Shown here: positions 8,895 through 13,932 of the stretch, piece by piece
Layout: every line of letters begins with the position of its first letter
Numbering within the stretch: the stretch's first letter is position 1
From: an uncultured Cytophagaceae bacterium
GTDB taxonomy: Bacteria; Bacteroidota; Bacteroidia; Cytophagales; Spirosomataceae
Direction of reading: 5' to 3'
DNA length: 15,933 bases
NCBI GenBank assembly: GCA_938008575.1
Contig: CALLKB010000069.1
Span: 1-15,933 of the forward strand
Made by a program: the position numbers and the translations under genes
Notes under the pieces: model-generated
What the model was told of the DNA's origin: nothing
What the model saw: the letters and a program-made list of their open reading frames with translations, nothing else
Databases searched by the model: none

Positions 8895-8948
8895 GCCAAT
8901 TAAGGGCAAACATTGACTTGCAAGGGGCATTTTTGACGAATTTAATCT

Positions 8949-8956
8949 TACCTTTG
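8949..8956 (+). promoter_or_regulatory. -7 promoter element for threonylcarbamoyl-AMP synthase gene
   Basis: TACCTTTG, an exact TAnnTTTG match and the same octamer as the argS element in mirror orientation. It ends only 5 nt before the ATG at 8962, so transcription would start at or next to the start codon. That would make the mRNA leaderless or nearly so. No convincing -33 box is visible at the usual spacing. Confidence 0.5.
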
Positions 8957-8961
8957 TGGCC

Positions 8962-9528
8962 ATGACGCCAAATCTATATCATGATGCGATTACCTCCTTA
9001 AAATCAGGGGGTGTCATTCTTTATCCCAGCGACACGATTTGGGGATTAGGTTGTGATGTTCGCAATGACGCAAGCATTGAGAAATTATTGCAAATCAAAC
9101 AAAGACCTGCAGAAAAAGGCTTAATTGTGCTGATTTCGAAGATTGAGCAATTGAGTGAATACGTCGAAGAAGTTCCCGAAATCGCCTGGGACTTAGTGGA
9201 TTTTGCTGAAGATCCTTTAACCGTTATTTACCCAAAAGGAAAAAATGTAAGTGCCCATTTATTGGGTCCGGATGGTAGTATTGCCATTCGTTTGGTTAAA
9301 GATGAGTTTTGTAAAGGTTTAATTTATCGTTACCAACGAGGAATCGTCTCAACCTCCGCGAACATATCCGGTGAAGCTTCACCATTGAATTTTGAAAGTA
9401 TTGCTGGTTCTATCAAAGAACAAGTTGATTATATATTGAAAAACCCCAACCCAACGAAGGGGAATAATAAACCATCCAAAATTGTCAAATTGGGCTTAGG
9501 TGGTGATTATTCATTGATTAGAGGATAA
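8962..9528 (+). CDS. L-threonylcarbamoyladenylate synthase (Sua5/YrdC/YwlC family)
   Basis: A 188-aa YrdC-domain protein that makes threonylcarbamoyl-AMP from threonine, bicarbonate and ATP, the first step of the universal t6A37 tRNA modification. Motifs are GGVILYPSDTIWGLGCD (N-terminal nucleotide-binding block), KIKQRP-type KQRPAEKGLIVLIS (conserved Lys/Arg pair) and SIAIRLV, with VSTSANISGEASP as the S-x-N motif. The length fits YrdC/TsaC-type proteins without the extra Sua5 domain. ATG 8962 is preferred to GTG 8956 because the latter's G is the last base of the -7 element. Its stop codon is followed directly by the cca ATG, so the two tRNA-maturation genes form a translationally coupled pair. 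Confidence 0.92.
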   Translation: MTPNLYHDAITSLKSGGVILYPSDTIWGLGCDVRNDASIEKLLQIKQRPAEKGLIVLISKIEQLSEYVEEVPEIAWDLVDFAEDPLTVIYPKGKNVSAHLLGPDGSIAIRLVKDEFCKGLIYRYQRGIVSTSANISGEASPLNFESIAGSIKEQVDYILKNPNPTKGNNKPSKIVKLGLGGDYSLIRG

Positions 9529-10980
9529 ATGAAGACAGGGCAGGAGATCATTTCTGAAGATATTTTTCGTCGCATCGGGCTAGCTGCCGATCGTATTCAA
9601 ATGGAATCCTATGTCGTAGGTGGATTTGTGCGTGATTCGATTCTAGGTAGACCTTGTAAGGATATTGATGTTGTTTGTATCGGTTCTGGTATTGCCTTGG
9701 CGGAAGAAGTTGCCCGTGAATTTGATTTGCCGGATCATAGTGTTTCGATTTTTAAGAATTTCGGTACGGCCATGTTGAAGGTCGATGACTGGGATTTAGA
9801 ATTTGTTGGAGCCCGTAAGGAATCTTACCAAAGGGATTCTCGGAAGCCACTGGTGATGGAAGGGACTTTGGAGGATGACCAAAATCGGCGAGATTTTACC
9901 ATCAATGCGATGGCGGTTCAACTGAATCAGTCGAATTGGGGGAAGCTATTAGACCCTTTTAACGGAATTGCTGATTTAAAATCGAAAATTATCCGAACGC
10001 CTTTAGAGCCTGGAATTACGTTTTCTGATGATCCATTGCGGATGATGCGCGCGGTTCGATTCGCGAGCCAATTGGGTTTCGATATTTATCCGGAGACCTT
10101 TGAGGCCTTGCAAAAAGAGAATGAGCGCTTGGAAATTATCTCCATGGAGCGTATTTCGGAAGAGTTAAATAAGATTATTTTATGCCAAAAGCCATCTTAT
10201 GGCTTTCTGTTATTAGATGCTTGCGGATTATTAGCCCGCATTTTTCCCGAGTTTGTTAAACTCAAAGGGGTGGATACCGAAGAAGGGAAGGGGCATAAGG
10301 ATAATTTCTATCACACCTTACAGGTATTGGATAATATTTCCCAACATACTAATGATCTTTGGTGGCGCTGGGCAGCGATTTTGCATGATATTGCGAAACC
10401 GCAAACCAAACGTTTTGTCAAAGGGAAAGGCTGGACGTTTCATGGTCATGAGGAAATGGGTGCCCGACAAGTTCCGTCGATTTTCAAGCGTTTGAAATTG
10501 CCTTTGAATGAGAAAATGAAGTTGGTGCAAAAGCTGGTCCGCTTACATTTACGCCCGATTGCCTTATCTAAAGAGGAAATAACCCATTCTGCCTTACGCC
10601 GATTACTCTTCGAAGCCGGTGATGAATTAGAGGCACTTATGACACTTTGTCGGGCAGATATCACCTCCAAAAATGGCGACAAGGTGAAACGCTATTTAAG
10701 AAACTTCGACTTAGTAGAGGAAAAGCTCAAAGAAGTGGAAGCGAGTGACTCCCTTCGTAATTTCCAACCTGTTATCACAGGGGAGATGATTATGCAAGTA
10801 TTCGATATTGGTCCAGGAAAAGAAATTGGTTTGATTAAAATTGCAGTTCGGGAGGCAATACTCGAAGGAAGTATTCGCAATGATTTTGAATCTGGTTGGC
10901 CTTTAATGATTAAAGAGGGTGAGGTTTTGGGATTGAGCCCTGTTTTTACGCTTCCGGAATTTCTTAAATCAATTTCTTGA
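9529..10980 (+). CDS. cca: CCA-adding tRNA nucleotidyltransferase with HD domain
   Basis: A 483-aa class II tRNA nucleotidyltransferase that builds or repairs the 3' CCA end of tRNAs without a template. The head domain has VVGGFVRDSILGRPCKDIDVVCIG, with the GGxVRD block and the catalytic D-x-D pair. RRDFTINAMAV and the ERISEELNKI segment complete the nucleotide-binding part. Around residues 280-310 an HD domain is present (WWRWAAILHDIAKPQTKR, then HGHEEMGA), as in many bacterial CCA/PcnB enzymes, where it carries phosphatase or phosphodiesterase activity. It starts immediately after the threonylcarbamoyl-AMP synthase stop codon (TAAATG), so the two share a transcript. A poly(A) polymerase role is the main alternative, but the HD fusion and the tRNA-modification partner favour CCA addition. 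Confidence 0.93.
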   Translation: MKTGQEIISEDIFRRIGLAADRIQMESYVVGGFVRDSILGRPCKDIDVVCIGSGIALAEEVAREFDLPDHSVSIFKNFGTAMLKVDDWDLEFVGARKESYQRDSRKPLVMEGTLEDDQNRRDFTINAMAVQLNQSNWGKLLDPFNGIADLKSKIIRTPLEPGITFSDDPLRMMRAVRFASQLGFDIYPETFEALQKENERLEIISMERISEELNKIILCQKPSYGFLLLDACGLLARIFPEFVKLKGVDTEEGKGHKDNFYHTLQVLDNISQHTNDLWWRWAAILHDIAKPQTKRFVKGKGWTFHGHEEMGARQVPSIFKRLKLPLNEKMKLVQKLVRLHLRPIALSKEEITHSALRRLLFEAGDELEALMTLCRADITSKNGDKVKRYLRNFDLVEEKLKEVEASDSLRNFQPVITGEMIMQVFDIGPGKEIGLIKIAVREAILEGSIRNDFESGWPLMIKEGEVLGLSPVFTLPEFLKSIS

Positions 10981-11015
10981 TTTAAATTATCAGTTTTTTA
11001 GGTTTGAAGCGCTTG

Positions 11016-11023
11016 TAGCTTTG
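11016..11023 (+). promoter_or_regulatory. -7 promoter element for the XRE regulator gene
   Basis: TAGCTTTG, an exact TAnnTTTG match, 28 nt upstream of the XRE gene start. The predicted transcription start falls just before the palindrome at 11033-11050, which would place that palindrome in the initially transcribed region. Confidence 0.5.
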
Positions 11024-11032
11024 ATACATTGG

Positions 11033-11050
11033 GTGGTTAAATCTAACCAC
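11033..11050. promoter_or_regulatory. Palindrome, candidate operator or leader hairpin of the XRE gene
   Basis: A perfect 7-bp inverted repeat, GTGGTTA and TAACCAC, separated by AATC. It ends one base before the ATG of the XRE gene. As DNA it has the size and symmetry of an operator for a dimeric XRE repressor. As RNA it would form a hairpin beside the start codon. Both readings suggest autoregulation, and neither is proven by sequence. Confidence 0.5.
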
Positions 11051-11051
11051 T

Positions 11052-11249
11052 ATGAAACATGTTATTCGAAATATTCGCCGTTTGCGATTGGATCGCGAAC
11101 TCTCACAAGAGAACGTCGCATTTAATCTTCAAATCTCACAAAGCAGTTATGCAAAGTTGGAATCCGGCCAATCCAAGTTGAGCATTGATCGATTATATCA
11201 ACTAGCTGTTTATTTTAACGTTACTGTAGAAGAATTAATAAAATTGTAA
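11052..11249 (+). CDS. Small XRE-family helix-turn-helix regulator
   Basis: A 65-aa protein consisting of a single Cro/C1-type helix-turn-helix domain with no effector or peptidase domain. The pattern IRNIRRLRLDRELSQENVA, then FNLQISQSSYAKLESGQSK, then IDRLYQLAVYFNVTVEELI follows the XRE five-helix fold, with recognition helix around QSSYAKLESG. It is preceded by a -7 element and a perfect palindrome, so autoregulation is plausible. It converges on the 86-aa gene of the double-glycine peptide locus, with only 7 nt between the stop codons. The position suggests it regulates that locus, which is an inference. Proteins this small are also found as antitoxins or phage-type repressors, but no toxin partner is visible. 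Confidence 0.88.
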   Translation: MKHVIRNIRRLRLDRELSQENVAFNLQISQSSYAKLESGQSKLSIDRLYQLAVYFNVTVEELIKL

Positions 11250-11252
11250 ACA

Positions 11253-11268
11253 GTCCCTAGTGAGGGAC
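11253..11268. terminator. Shared hairpin between convergent XRE and 86-aa genes
   Basis: A perfect 6-bp stem, GTCCCT and AGGGAC, with a 4-nt loop, containing the stop codon of the minus-strand gene and lying 3 nt after the XRE stop. On the minus strand it is followed by TGTTTACAATTTT and on the plus strand by CGTTTGCATTTC, so any U-tract is weak. It is a plausible bidirectional terminator. Confidence 0.45.
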
Positions 11269-11517
11269 CGTTTGCATTTCTTCGAGTTTCTGTCGGATTC
11301 GATTCCCGATAGTCTCAATAGCTTTCGTGAACAATTCAGGGACAATCTTTTCGATTTCCTCTGCAGGGAGATTATCAGGTACTTTAAGATAGAGTATTTT
11401 AAAGTGACCATTAATCTTCAGCTGAACTCGCTTATTTGCGTCTTCAAATTCCTCCACGAGGTTGTTGCGGAATAGTTCCAGTTGGATTTTTATATCATCG
11501 ATTGTTTGTGTTTTCAT
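11257..11517 (-). CDS. Small protein with YbaB-like fold pattern, in double-glycine peptide locus
   Basis: An 86-aa soluble, charged protein whose family I do not recognise with certainty. It has a long N-terminal helix (about residues 5-30, DDIKIQLELFRNNLVEEFED), a beta-hairpin (VQLKINGHFKILYLKVPDN) and a C-terminal helix (EIEKIVPELFTKAIETIGNR onward). This helix-hairpin-helix order, with a V-x-I-N-G turn, resembles YbaB/EbfC nucleoid-associated proteins. The start is ATG 11517, since an upstream TTG reading would run through the GC hairpin. It is third in the transcript after the two double-glycine peptides, 36 nt behind peptide B. By position it could be an immunity, chaperone or regulatory protein. 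It lacks the membrane segments typical of many immunity proteins. Role unknown. Confidence 0.7.
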   Translation of the reverse strand: MKTQTIDDIKIQLELFRNNLVEEFEDANKRVQLKINGHFKILYLKVPDNLPAEEIEKIVPELFTKAIETIGNRIRQKLEEMQTVPH

Positions 11518-11531
11518 GGGTTTAGATTTTT

Positions 11532-11550
11532 GGCGGGGCAAAGCCCCGCC
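11532..11550. promoter_or_regulatory. GC-rich hairpin between peptide B and the 86-aa gene
   Basis: A perfect 8-bp stem, GGCGGGGC and GCCCCGCC, with a 3-nt loop, in otherwise AT-rich DNA. It lies 3 nt after the peptide B stop codon and 14 nt before the 86-aa gene start. On the minus strand it is followed by AAAAATCTAAACCC, not a U-tract, so it is unlikely to be a simple intrinsic terminator. A transcript-stabilising or processing hairpin, or a partial terminator that sets the peptide-to-86-aa ratio, fits better. Confidence 0.6.
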
Positions 11551-11553
11551 TGT

Positions 11554-11706
11554 TTATTTGAAAAAATCAGTAAGGTCTTTGAGGACGCCAATTGCCCAGT
11601 CGAAGCCTTCTTTAAAGCCTTTTTTGAAATCATCAAACCAGCCTCCACCTTGTATGTCCCGAAGCTCCTGTTCCGTGACACGTGTCCAATTCGTTGTCGT
11701 TTTCAT
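11554..11706 (-). CDS. Double-glycine leader peptide B, bacteriocin-like amphipathic peptide
   Basis: A 50-aa open frame from ATG 11706 to TAA. Residues 1-21 form a double-glycine leader: V10 (-12), E14 (-8), L15 (-7), I18 (-4), then G20-G21, matching the consensus recognised by C39 peptidase/ABC exporters. A third Gly follows. The predicted 29-aa mature peptide starts GWFDDFKKGFKEGFDW and has eight aromatic residues, alternating acidic and basic residues, and an amphipathic helical periodicity. A GxxxG motif lies at G30-G34. It starts 7 nt after the stop of peptide A on the same strand, so the two are co-transcribed. Likely role, by family analogy: one half of a two-peptide bacteriocin, or a secreted signal. 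No exporter or protease gene is in the window. It lacks cysteines, so a disulfide or lanthionine bacteriocin is excluded. Confidence 0.82.
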   Translation of the reverse strand: MKTTTNWTRVTEQELRDIQGGGWFDDFKKGFKEGFDWAIGVLKDLTDFFK

Positions 11707-11713
11707 GATTTAA

Positions 11714-11887
11714 TTAAAGTAAAATAGCGATTAAGCCGCCCGTGTAAATAACTGCTGCTATCACGACGGCGACTCCCGTGATTATGCCAAAAGTCTCCCA
11801 GAAACCACCACCATCAATGTGGATAAGTTCCATCGAATTCAATTCTTGCATACCCCATGCAGACATGGGGAAAAATTCTTGTTTCAT
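11714..11887 (-). CDS. Double-glycine leader peptide A, hydrophobic bacteriocin-like peptide
   Basis: A 57-aa open frame from ATG 11887 to TAA, first gene of the peptide locus. The leader ends MELIHIDGG at residue 27, with L16 (-12), E20 (-8), L21 (-7), I24 (-4) and G26-G27, a near-perfect double-glycine leader, followed by a third Gly. The predicted 30-aa mature part starts GFWETFGIITG, and residues 33-57 are an almost uninterrupted hydrophobic stretch long enough to span a membrane. GxxxG occurs at G34-G38. There are no cysteines and only one charged residue (E31) in the mature region. In-frame ATGs at residues 8 and 13 are weaker start choices. It complements peptide B (one membrane-type, one amphipathic), as expected of class IIb-like two-peptide systems. 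This is inferred from the leader and composition, not from a known homologue. Confidence 0.85.
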   Translation of the reverse strand: MKQEFFPMSAWGMQELNSMELIHIDGGGFWETFGIITGVAVVIAAVIYTGGLIAILL

Positions 11888-12022
11888 GATTTTTCATGTT
11901 TAAAGGGTTAGGTATTAGATTATGAATTGCTCGAGCTGCATGTTAAAATTACAGTCATTTTGCCCCAATGATTATTCTATATTCAGGTAAGAAATTCGTA
12001 AAAGGTTTAAGAAACTGATAAT
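11888..12022. other. Upstream region of the double-glycine peptide locus
   Basis: This 135-bp gap must hold the promoter for the minus-strand peptide transcript. I find no exact TAnnTTTG match. The nearest on the minus strand is TAATTTTA, reading down through about 11943-11950 and deviating at the last base, with a TTG about 14 nt further upstream. A weak or activator-dependent promoter is possible. Confidence 0.3.
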
Positions 12023-12049
12023 AAAAAAAGGCCGCCTGTTGGGGCGACC
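12023..12049 (-). terminator. Intrinsic terminator of the nitroreductase gene
   Basis: On the minus strand GGTCGCC pairs with GGCGGCC (six Watson-Crick pairs and one U-G wobble, loop CCAACA), followed by a run of seven T. It begins about 28 nt after the nitroreductase stop codon. The wobble pairs only on the minus-strand transcript (C-A mismatch on plus), which fixes the direction. Confidence 0.85.
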
Positions 12050-12076
12050 TTTTTTGAAAAAAATAGACTGTTTCTA

Positions 12077-12706
12077 TTACATGCGAACAAATAATTCGTC
12101 TTTTGAGTAACGAACTTTGGCAGCGTTTGCCATGTAATCATTGGCAGCGTCACGCTCGCCTACAGCTAGAATTAATACAGAATGTAATCCTTTGGCAGAT
12201 AAATCTAATAACTCGTCCAATTTCGCAGGAACAAAACCTTCCATCGGTGTTGTGTCGATTTTCAATTCAGCGGCAGCTGCTAAAGCTGTTCCCATTGCCA
12301 AATACACTTGACGAGCAGCCCAACCGGCTTGAACTTCCATAGGCAATTGTAACATAGATCCTGCGATTGCTCCACGGTAATCCGCTAAAGCTTCTACAGG
12401 GACATTACGCGTTTCAGAAACCAATTGAATAAATGCATCGATTTTTTCTTCTGTAATATCATTCCACGCAGCAAAAACTAAGATATGCGACGCCTCTGTA
12501 ATTTGCGGTTGGCCATAAGCAATCGGTTGGATTTGCGCACGCAATTCTGGATTTTCAATCACAAATACTTGGTAAGGTTGTAAACCAAATCCTGAAGCAG
12601 AAAGACGAATCGCATCTAAAAGGCTTTCAATTTTATCCGCAGATACTTTGTTGCCATTCATACGCTTGGTCGCATAGCGCCAAGATAAATCATTAATTAA
12701 AGACAT
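12077..12706 (-). CDS. NfsB-like NAD(P)H nitroreductase / flavin oxidoreductase
   Basis: A 209-aa FMN-dependent oxidoreductase of the nitroreductase family, NfsB/FRase I type, which transfers electrons from NAD(P)H to nitroaromatics, quinones or other acceptors. Family features are the N-terminal SWRYATKRM (FMN phosphate contact), RLSASGFGLQPYQVFVIE, the central LPMEVQAGWAARQVYLAMGTALAAAAE helix, and the C-terminal VLILAVGERDAANDY. The length is normal. It is the third gene of the MarR-YceI-nitroreductase cassette, but a strong hairpin precedes it (12736-12763), so it may depend on read-through or on its own promoter, which I cannot see. The physiological substrate cannot be told from sequence. 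Confidence 0.9.
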   Translation of the reverse strand: MSLINDLSWRYATKRMNGNKVSADKIESLLDAIRLSASGFGLQPYQVFVIENPELRAQIQPIAYGQPQITEASHILVFAAWNDITEEKIDAFIQLVSETRNVPVEALADYRGAIAGSMLQLPMEVQAGWAARQVYLAMGTALAAAAELKIDTTPMEGFVPAKLDELLDLSAKGLHSVLILAVGERDAANDYMANAAKVRYSKDELFVRM

Positions 12707-12735
12707 GTTGTTGATTTTTTATGAGTAAATAATAA

Positions 12736-12763
12736 AGCCGAGATGCAGATTTGCACCTCGGCT
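12736..12763 (-). terminator. Terminator or attenuating hairpin between yceI and nitroreductase genes
   Basis: On the minus strand AGCCGAGGTGCA pairs with TGCATCTCGGCT (12 pairs, one G-U wobble) around an AATC loop, followed by TTATTATTTA. It starts about 15 nt after the yceI stop codon. The T-rich tail is interrupted, so partial read-through into the nitroreductase gene is plausible. Confidence 0.7.
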
Positions 12764-12778
12764 CTTAAGCGGATTAAT

Positions 12779-13345
12779 TTATTCGCTAACTAAAGATACA
12801 ACTAATTTGAAGTCATCCATGATAGCTTTGTCGCCAATTGAATCAAAGAATTTCTTTGAACCGTATTGGATGTTGTAATCTGTACGATCAATTGTGATCG
12901 AAGCCTTAGCAGCAACCTTTCCTCCTTTTACTGAAATTTCAGCTGGGAAAGAAATTGATTTAGTGATTCCTTTGATTGTCAAATTACCTGTTACTTGGTT
13001 TCCTGCAATCTTCGTGATCACGAAAGTAGCTGTTGGGAATTTCTCAACTTCAAAGAAGTCTCCTGAAGAGATATGGCTAACAAATTTTTGGTTGTAACCT
13101 GGATCCGTGATATCCAATGCCTTGATTGTTTTCAAGTCGATTGTGAAGTTACCACCTACTAATTTGTTACCGTCTACGTTCAAAGCACCTGCTGAGATAC
13201 CTACTGTACCATTGTGCTTACCAGTTACTTTTTCTGCATACCAAGCGATTGAGCTTGCTGCTGTGTTTACTTTCACTGCTTTTGGTGCTGCGAAAGATGC
13301 GATGCTCATTACGAGCGCTGTCAAGATTAGGCTTACTTTTTTCAT
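12779..13345 (-). CDS. YceI-family periplasmic protein
   Basis: A 188-aa YceI-like lipocalin-fold protein with a signal peptide (residues 1-19, ending ASFAA). The family binds polyisoprenoid or other amphiphilic lipids in the periplasm and is often induced by stress, but its precise role is unsettled. The characteristic start of the mature domain is KVNTAASSIAWYAEKVTGKHNG, followed by GNFTIDLKTIKALDI, FPTATFVITKI, VTGNLTIKGITKSISFP and the closing RTDYNIQYGSKKFF, all in normal order. The gene begins 12 nt after the MarR stop codon, so it is probably co-transcribed with and controlled by that repressor. Linked MarR, YceI and oxidoreductase genes suggest a response to a quinone-like or lipophilic stressor, which is an inference from context. 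Confidence 0.93.
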   Translation of the reverse strand: MKKVSLILTALVMSIASFAAPKAVKVNTAASSIAWYAEKVTGKHNGTVGISAGALNVDGNKLVGGNFTIDLKTIKALDITDPGYNQKFVSHISSGDFFEVEKFPTATFVITKIAGNQVTGNLTIKGITKSISFPAEISVKGGKVAAKASITIDRTDYNIQYGSKKFFDSIGDKAIMDDFKLVVSLVSE

Positions 13346-13357
13346 TTTATTTATTGT

Positions 13358-13822
13358 TTAATTGTTAGTAAATACATTTCTAAACTCATCGAGTATTTCA
13401 TTGAGTGCTTGCAATTTTATTGGGTCAATTTTTTTGAAATTTTCACCCCATTTGTTTTGAACCAAATCAATTTGCTCCACTAATTCGATGCCAGCAGGTA
13501 AAATAATTACATCCACTGCTCTTCGATCCTGAGGGCATTCACGTCTTAAAACTAATTTCTTCTCCAAAAGTTTATCGACGAGTCGGGAAGCATTTGACAT
13601 TTTATCCATCATGCGTTCCGTGATAGCTAGTACAGTCATTGGGTTTCCCTTTTGGCCTTTCAAGATACGTAATACATTGTACTGTTGCACAGTAAGTCCA
13701 AAAGGTTTCAATAATTCCTGTTGTTGCTGAACGATCCAGTTGCCTGTATAAATCGCGTTTACGACAGCTTTTGCGGCCTCGGACGGAAATTTTGACTGTT
13801 TTAAATCCTCGGAAATACCCAT
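13358..13822 (-). CDS. MarR-family transcriptional regulator
   Basis: A 154-aa MarR-type winged-helix regulator. The N-terminal dimerisation helix (AAKAVVNAIYTGNWIVQQQQ) leads into the helix-turn-helix LTVQQYNVLRILKGQ and SNASRLVDKLLEKKLVLRRE, with the wing CPQDRRAVDVIILPAG carrying the conserved D-x-R. C-terminal helices complete the dimer interface. There are no conserved redox cysteines beyond C110 in the wing, so small-molecule sensing is as likely as thiol sensing. It heads the cassette MarR > YceI > nitroreductase. A near-perfect palindrome lies 22 bp upstream of its ATG and probably serves as its own operator. The family normally represses the adjacent operon until a phenolic or oxidising ligand releases it. 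Confidence 0.92.
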   Translation of the reverse strand: MGISEDLKQSKFPSEAAKAVVNAIYTGNWIVQQQQELLKPFGLTVQQYNVLRILKGQKGNPMTVLAITERMMDKMSNASRLVDKLLEKKLVLRRECPQDRRAVDVIILPAGIELVEQIDLVQNKWGENFKKIDPIKLQALNEILDEFRNVFTNN

Positions 13823-13844
13823 AACTAAAATTTGATGTCGTAAA

Positions 13845-13866
13845 ATTAAATGTAATTACATTAAAT
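13845..13866. promoter_or_regulatory. Palindromic MarR operator candidate
   Basis: AATGTAATTACATT (13849-13862) is a perfect 14-bp palindrome, extending to 22 bp with one mismatched pair. It lies 22 bp upstream of the MarR ATG. A near-consensus -7 box (minus-strand TTCCTTTG, 13868-13875) sits right behind it, so a bound MarR dimer would cover the transcription start. Size and AT-rich symmetry fit MarR operators. Confidence 0.6.
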
Positions 13867-13921
13867 GCAAAGGAAAATAAATTTATTTTTTCAAAAACCC
13901 TGATATTTTTAATTTTTGGCC

Positions 13922-13929
13922 TATTTTTG
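13922..13929 (+). promoter_or_regulatory. -7 promoter element for maf
   Basis: TATTTTTG, an exact TAnnTTTG match ending 3 nt before the maf ATG at 13933. As with the element at 8949-8956, the predicted transcription start coincides with the start codon, implying a leaderless or near-leaderless mRNA. The AT-rich surroundings make chance matches easier here. Confidence 0.45.
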
Positions 13930-13932
13930 AAC

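Noticed and set aside
8851..8913. Longer ArgS start at 8913.
   Set aside because: It would run through the exact TACCTTTG promoter element, and the family N-terminus fits the ATG at 8850.
11025..11051. Possible tRNA-like or riboswitch fold before the XRE gene.
   Set aside because: Only one 7-bp hairpin is present, with no cloverleaf, T-loop or known aptamer core. An operator or simple hairpin explains it.
11462..11727. Plus-strand frames of about 80 codons across the peptide genes.
   Set aside because: They are antisense shadows of peptide B and the 86-aa gene, with no domain pattern. The minus-strand frames show recognisable leader motifs.
11888..11897. Alternative ATG at 11897 for a third peptide upstream of peptide A.
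   Set aside because: It is in another frame, stops after about 27 codons and gives no double-glycine motif.
11932..12000. Plus-strand 22-codon frame starting MNCSSCMLKLQSFC, cysteine-rich.
   Set aside because: No leader motif, no promoter element and no conservation evidence. It lies antisense in the presumed promoter of the peptide locus and is short enough to arise by chance.
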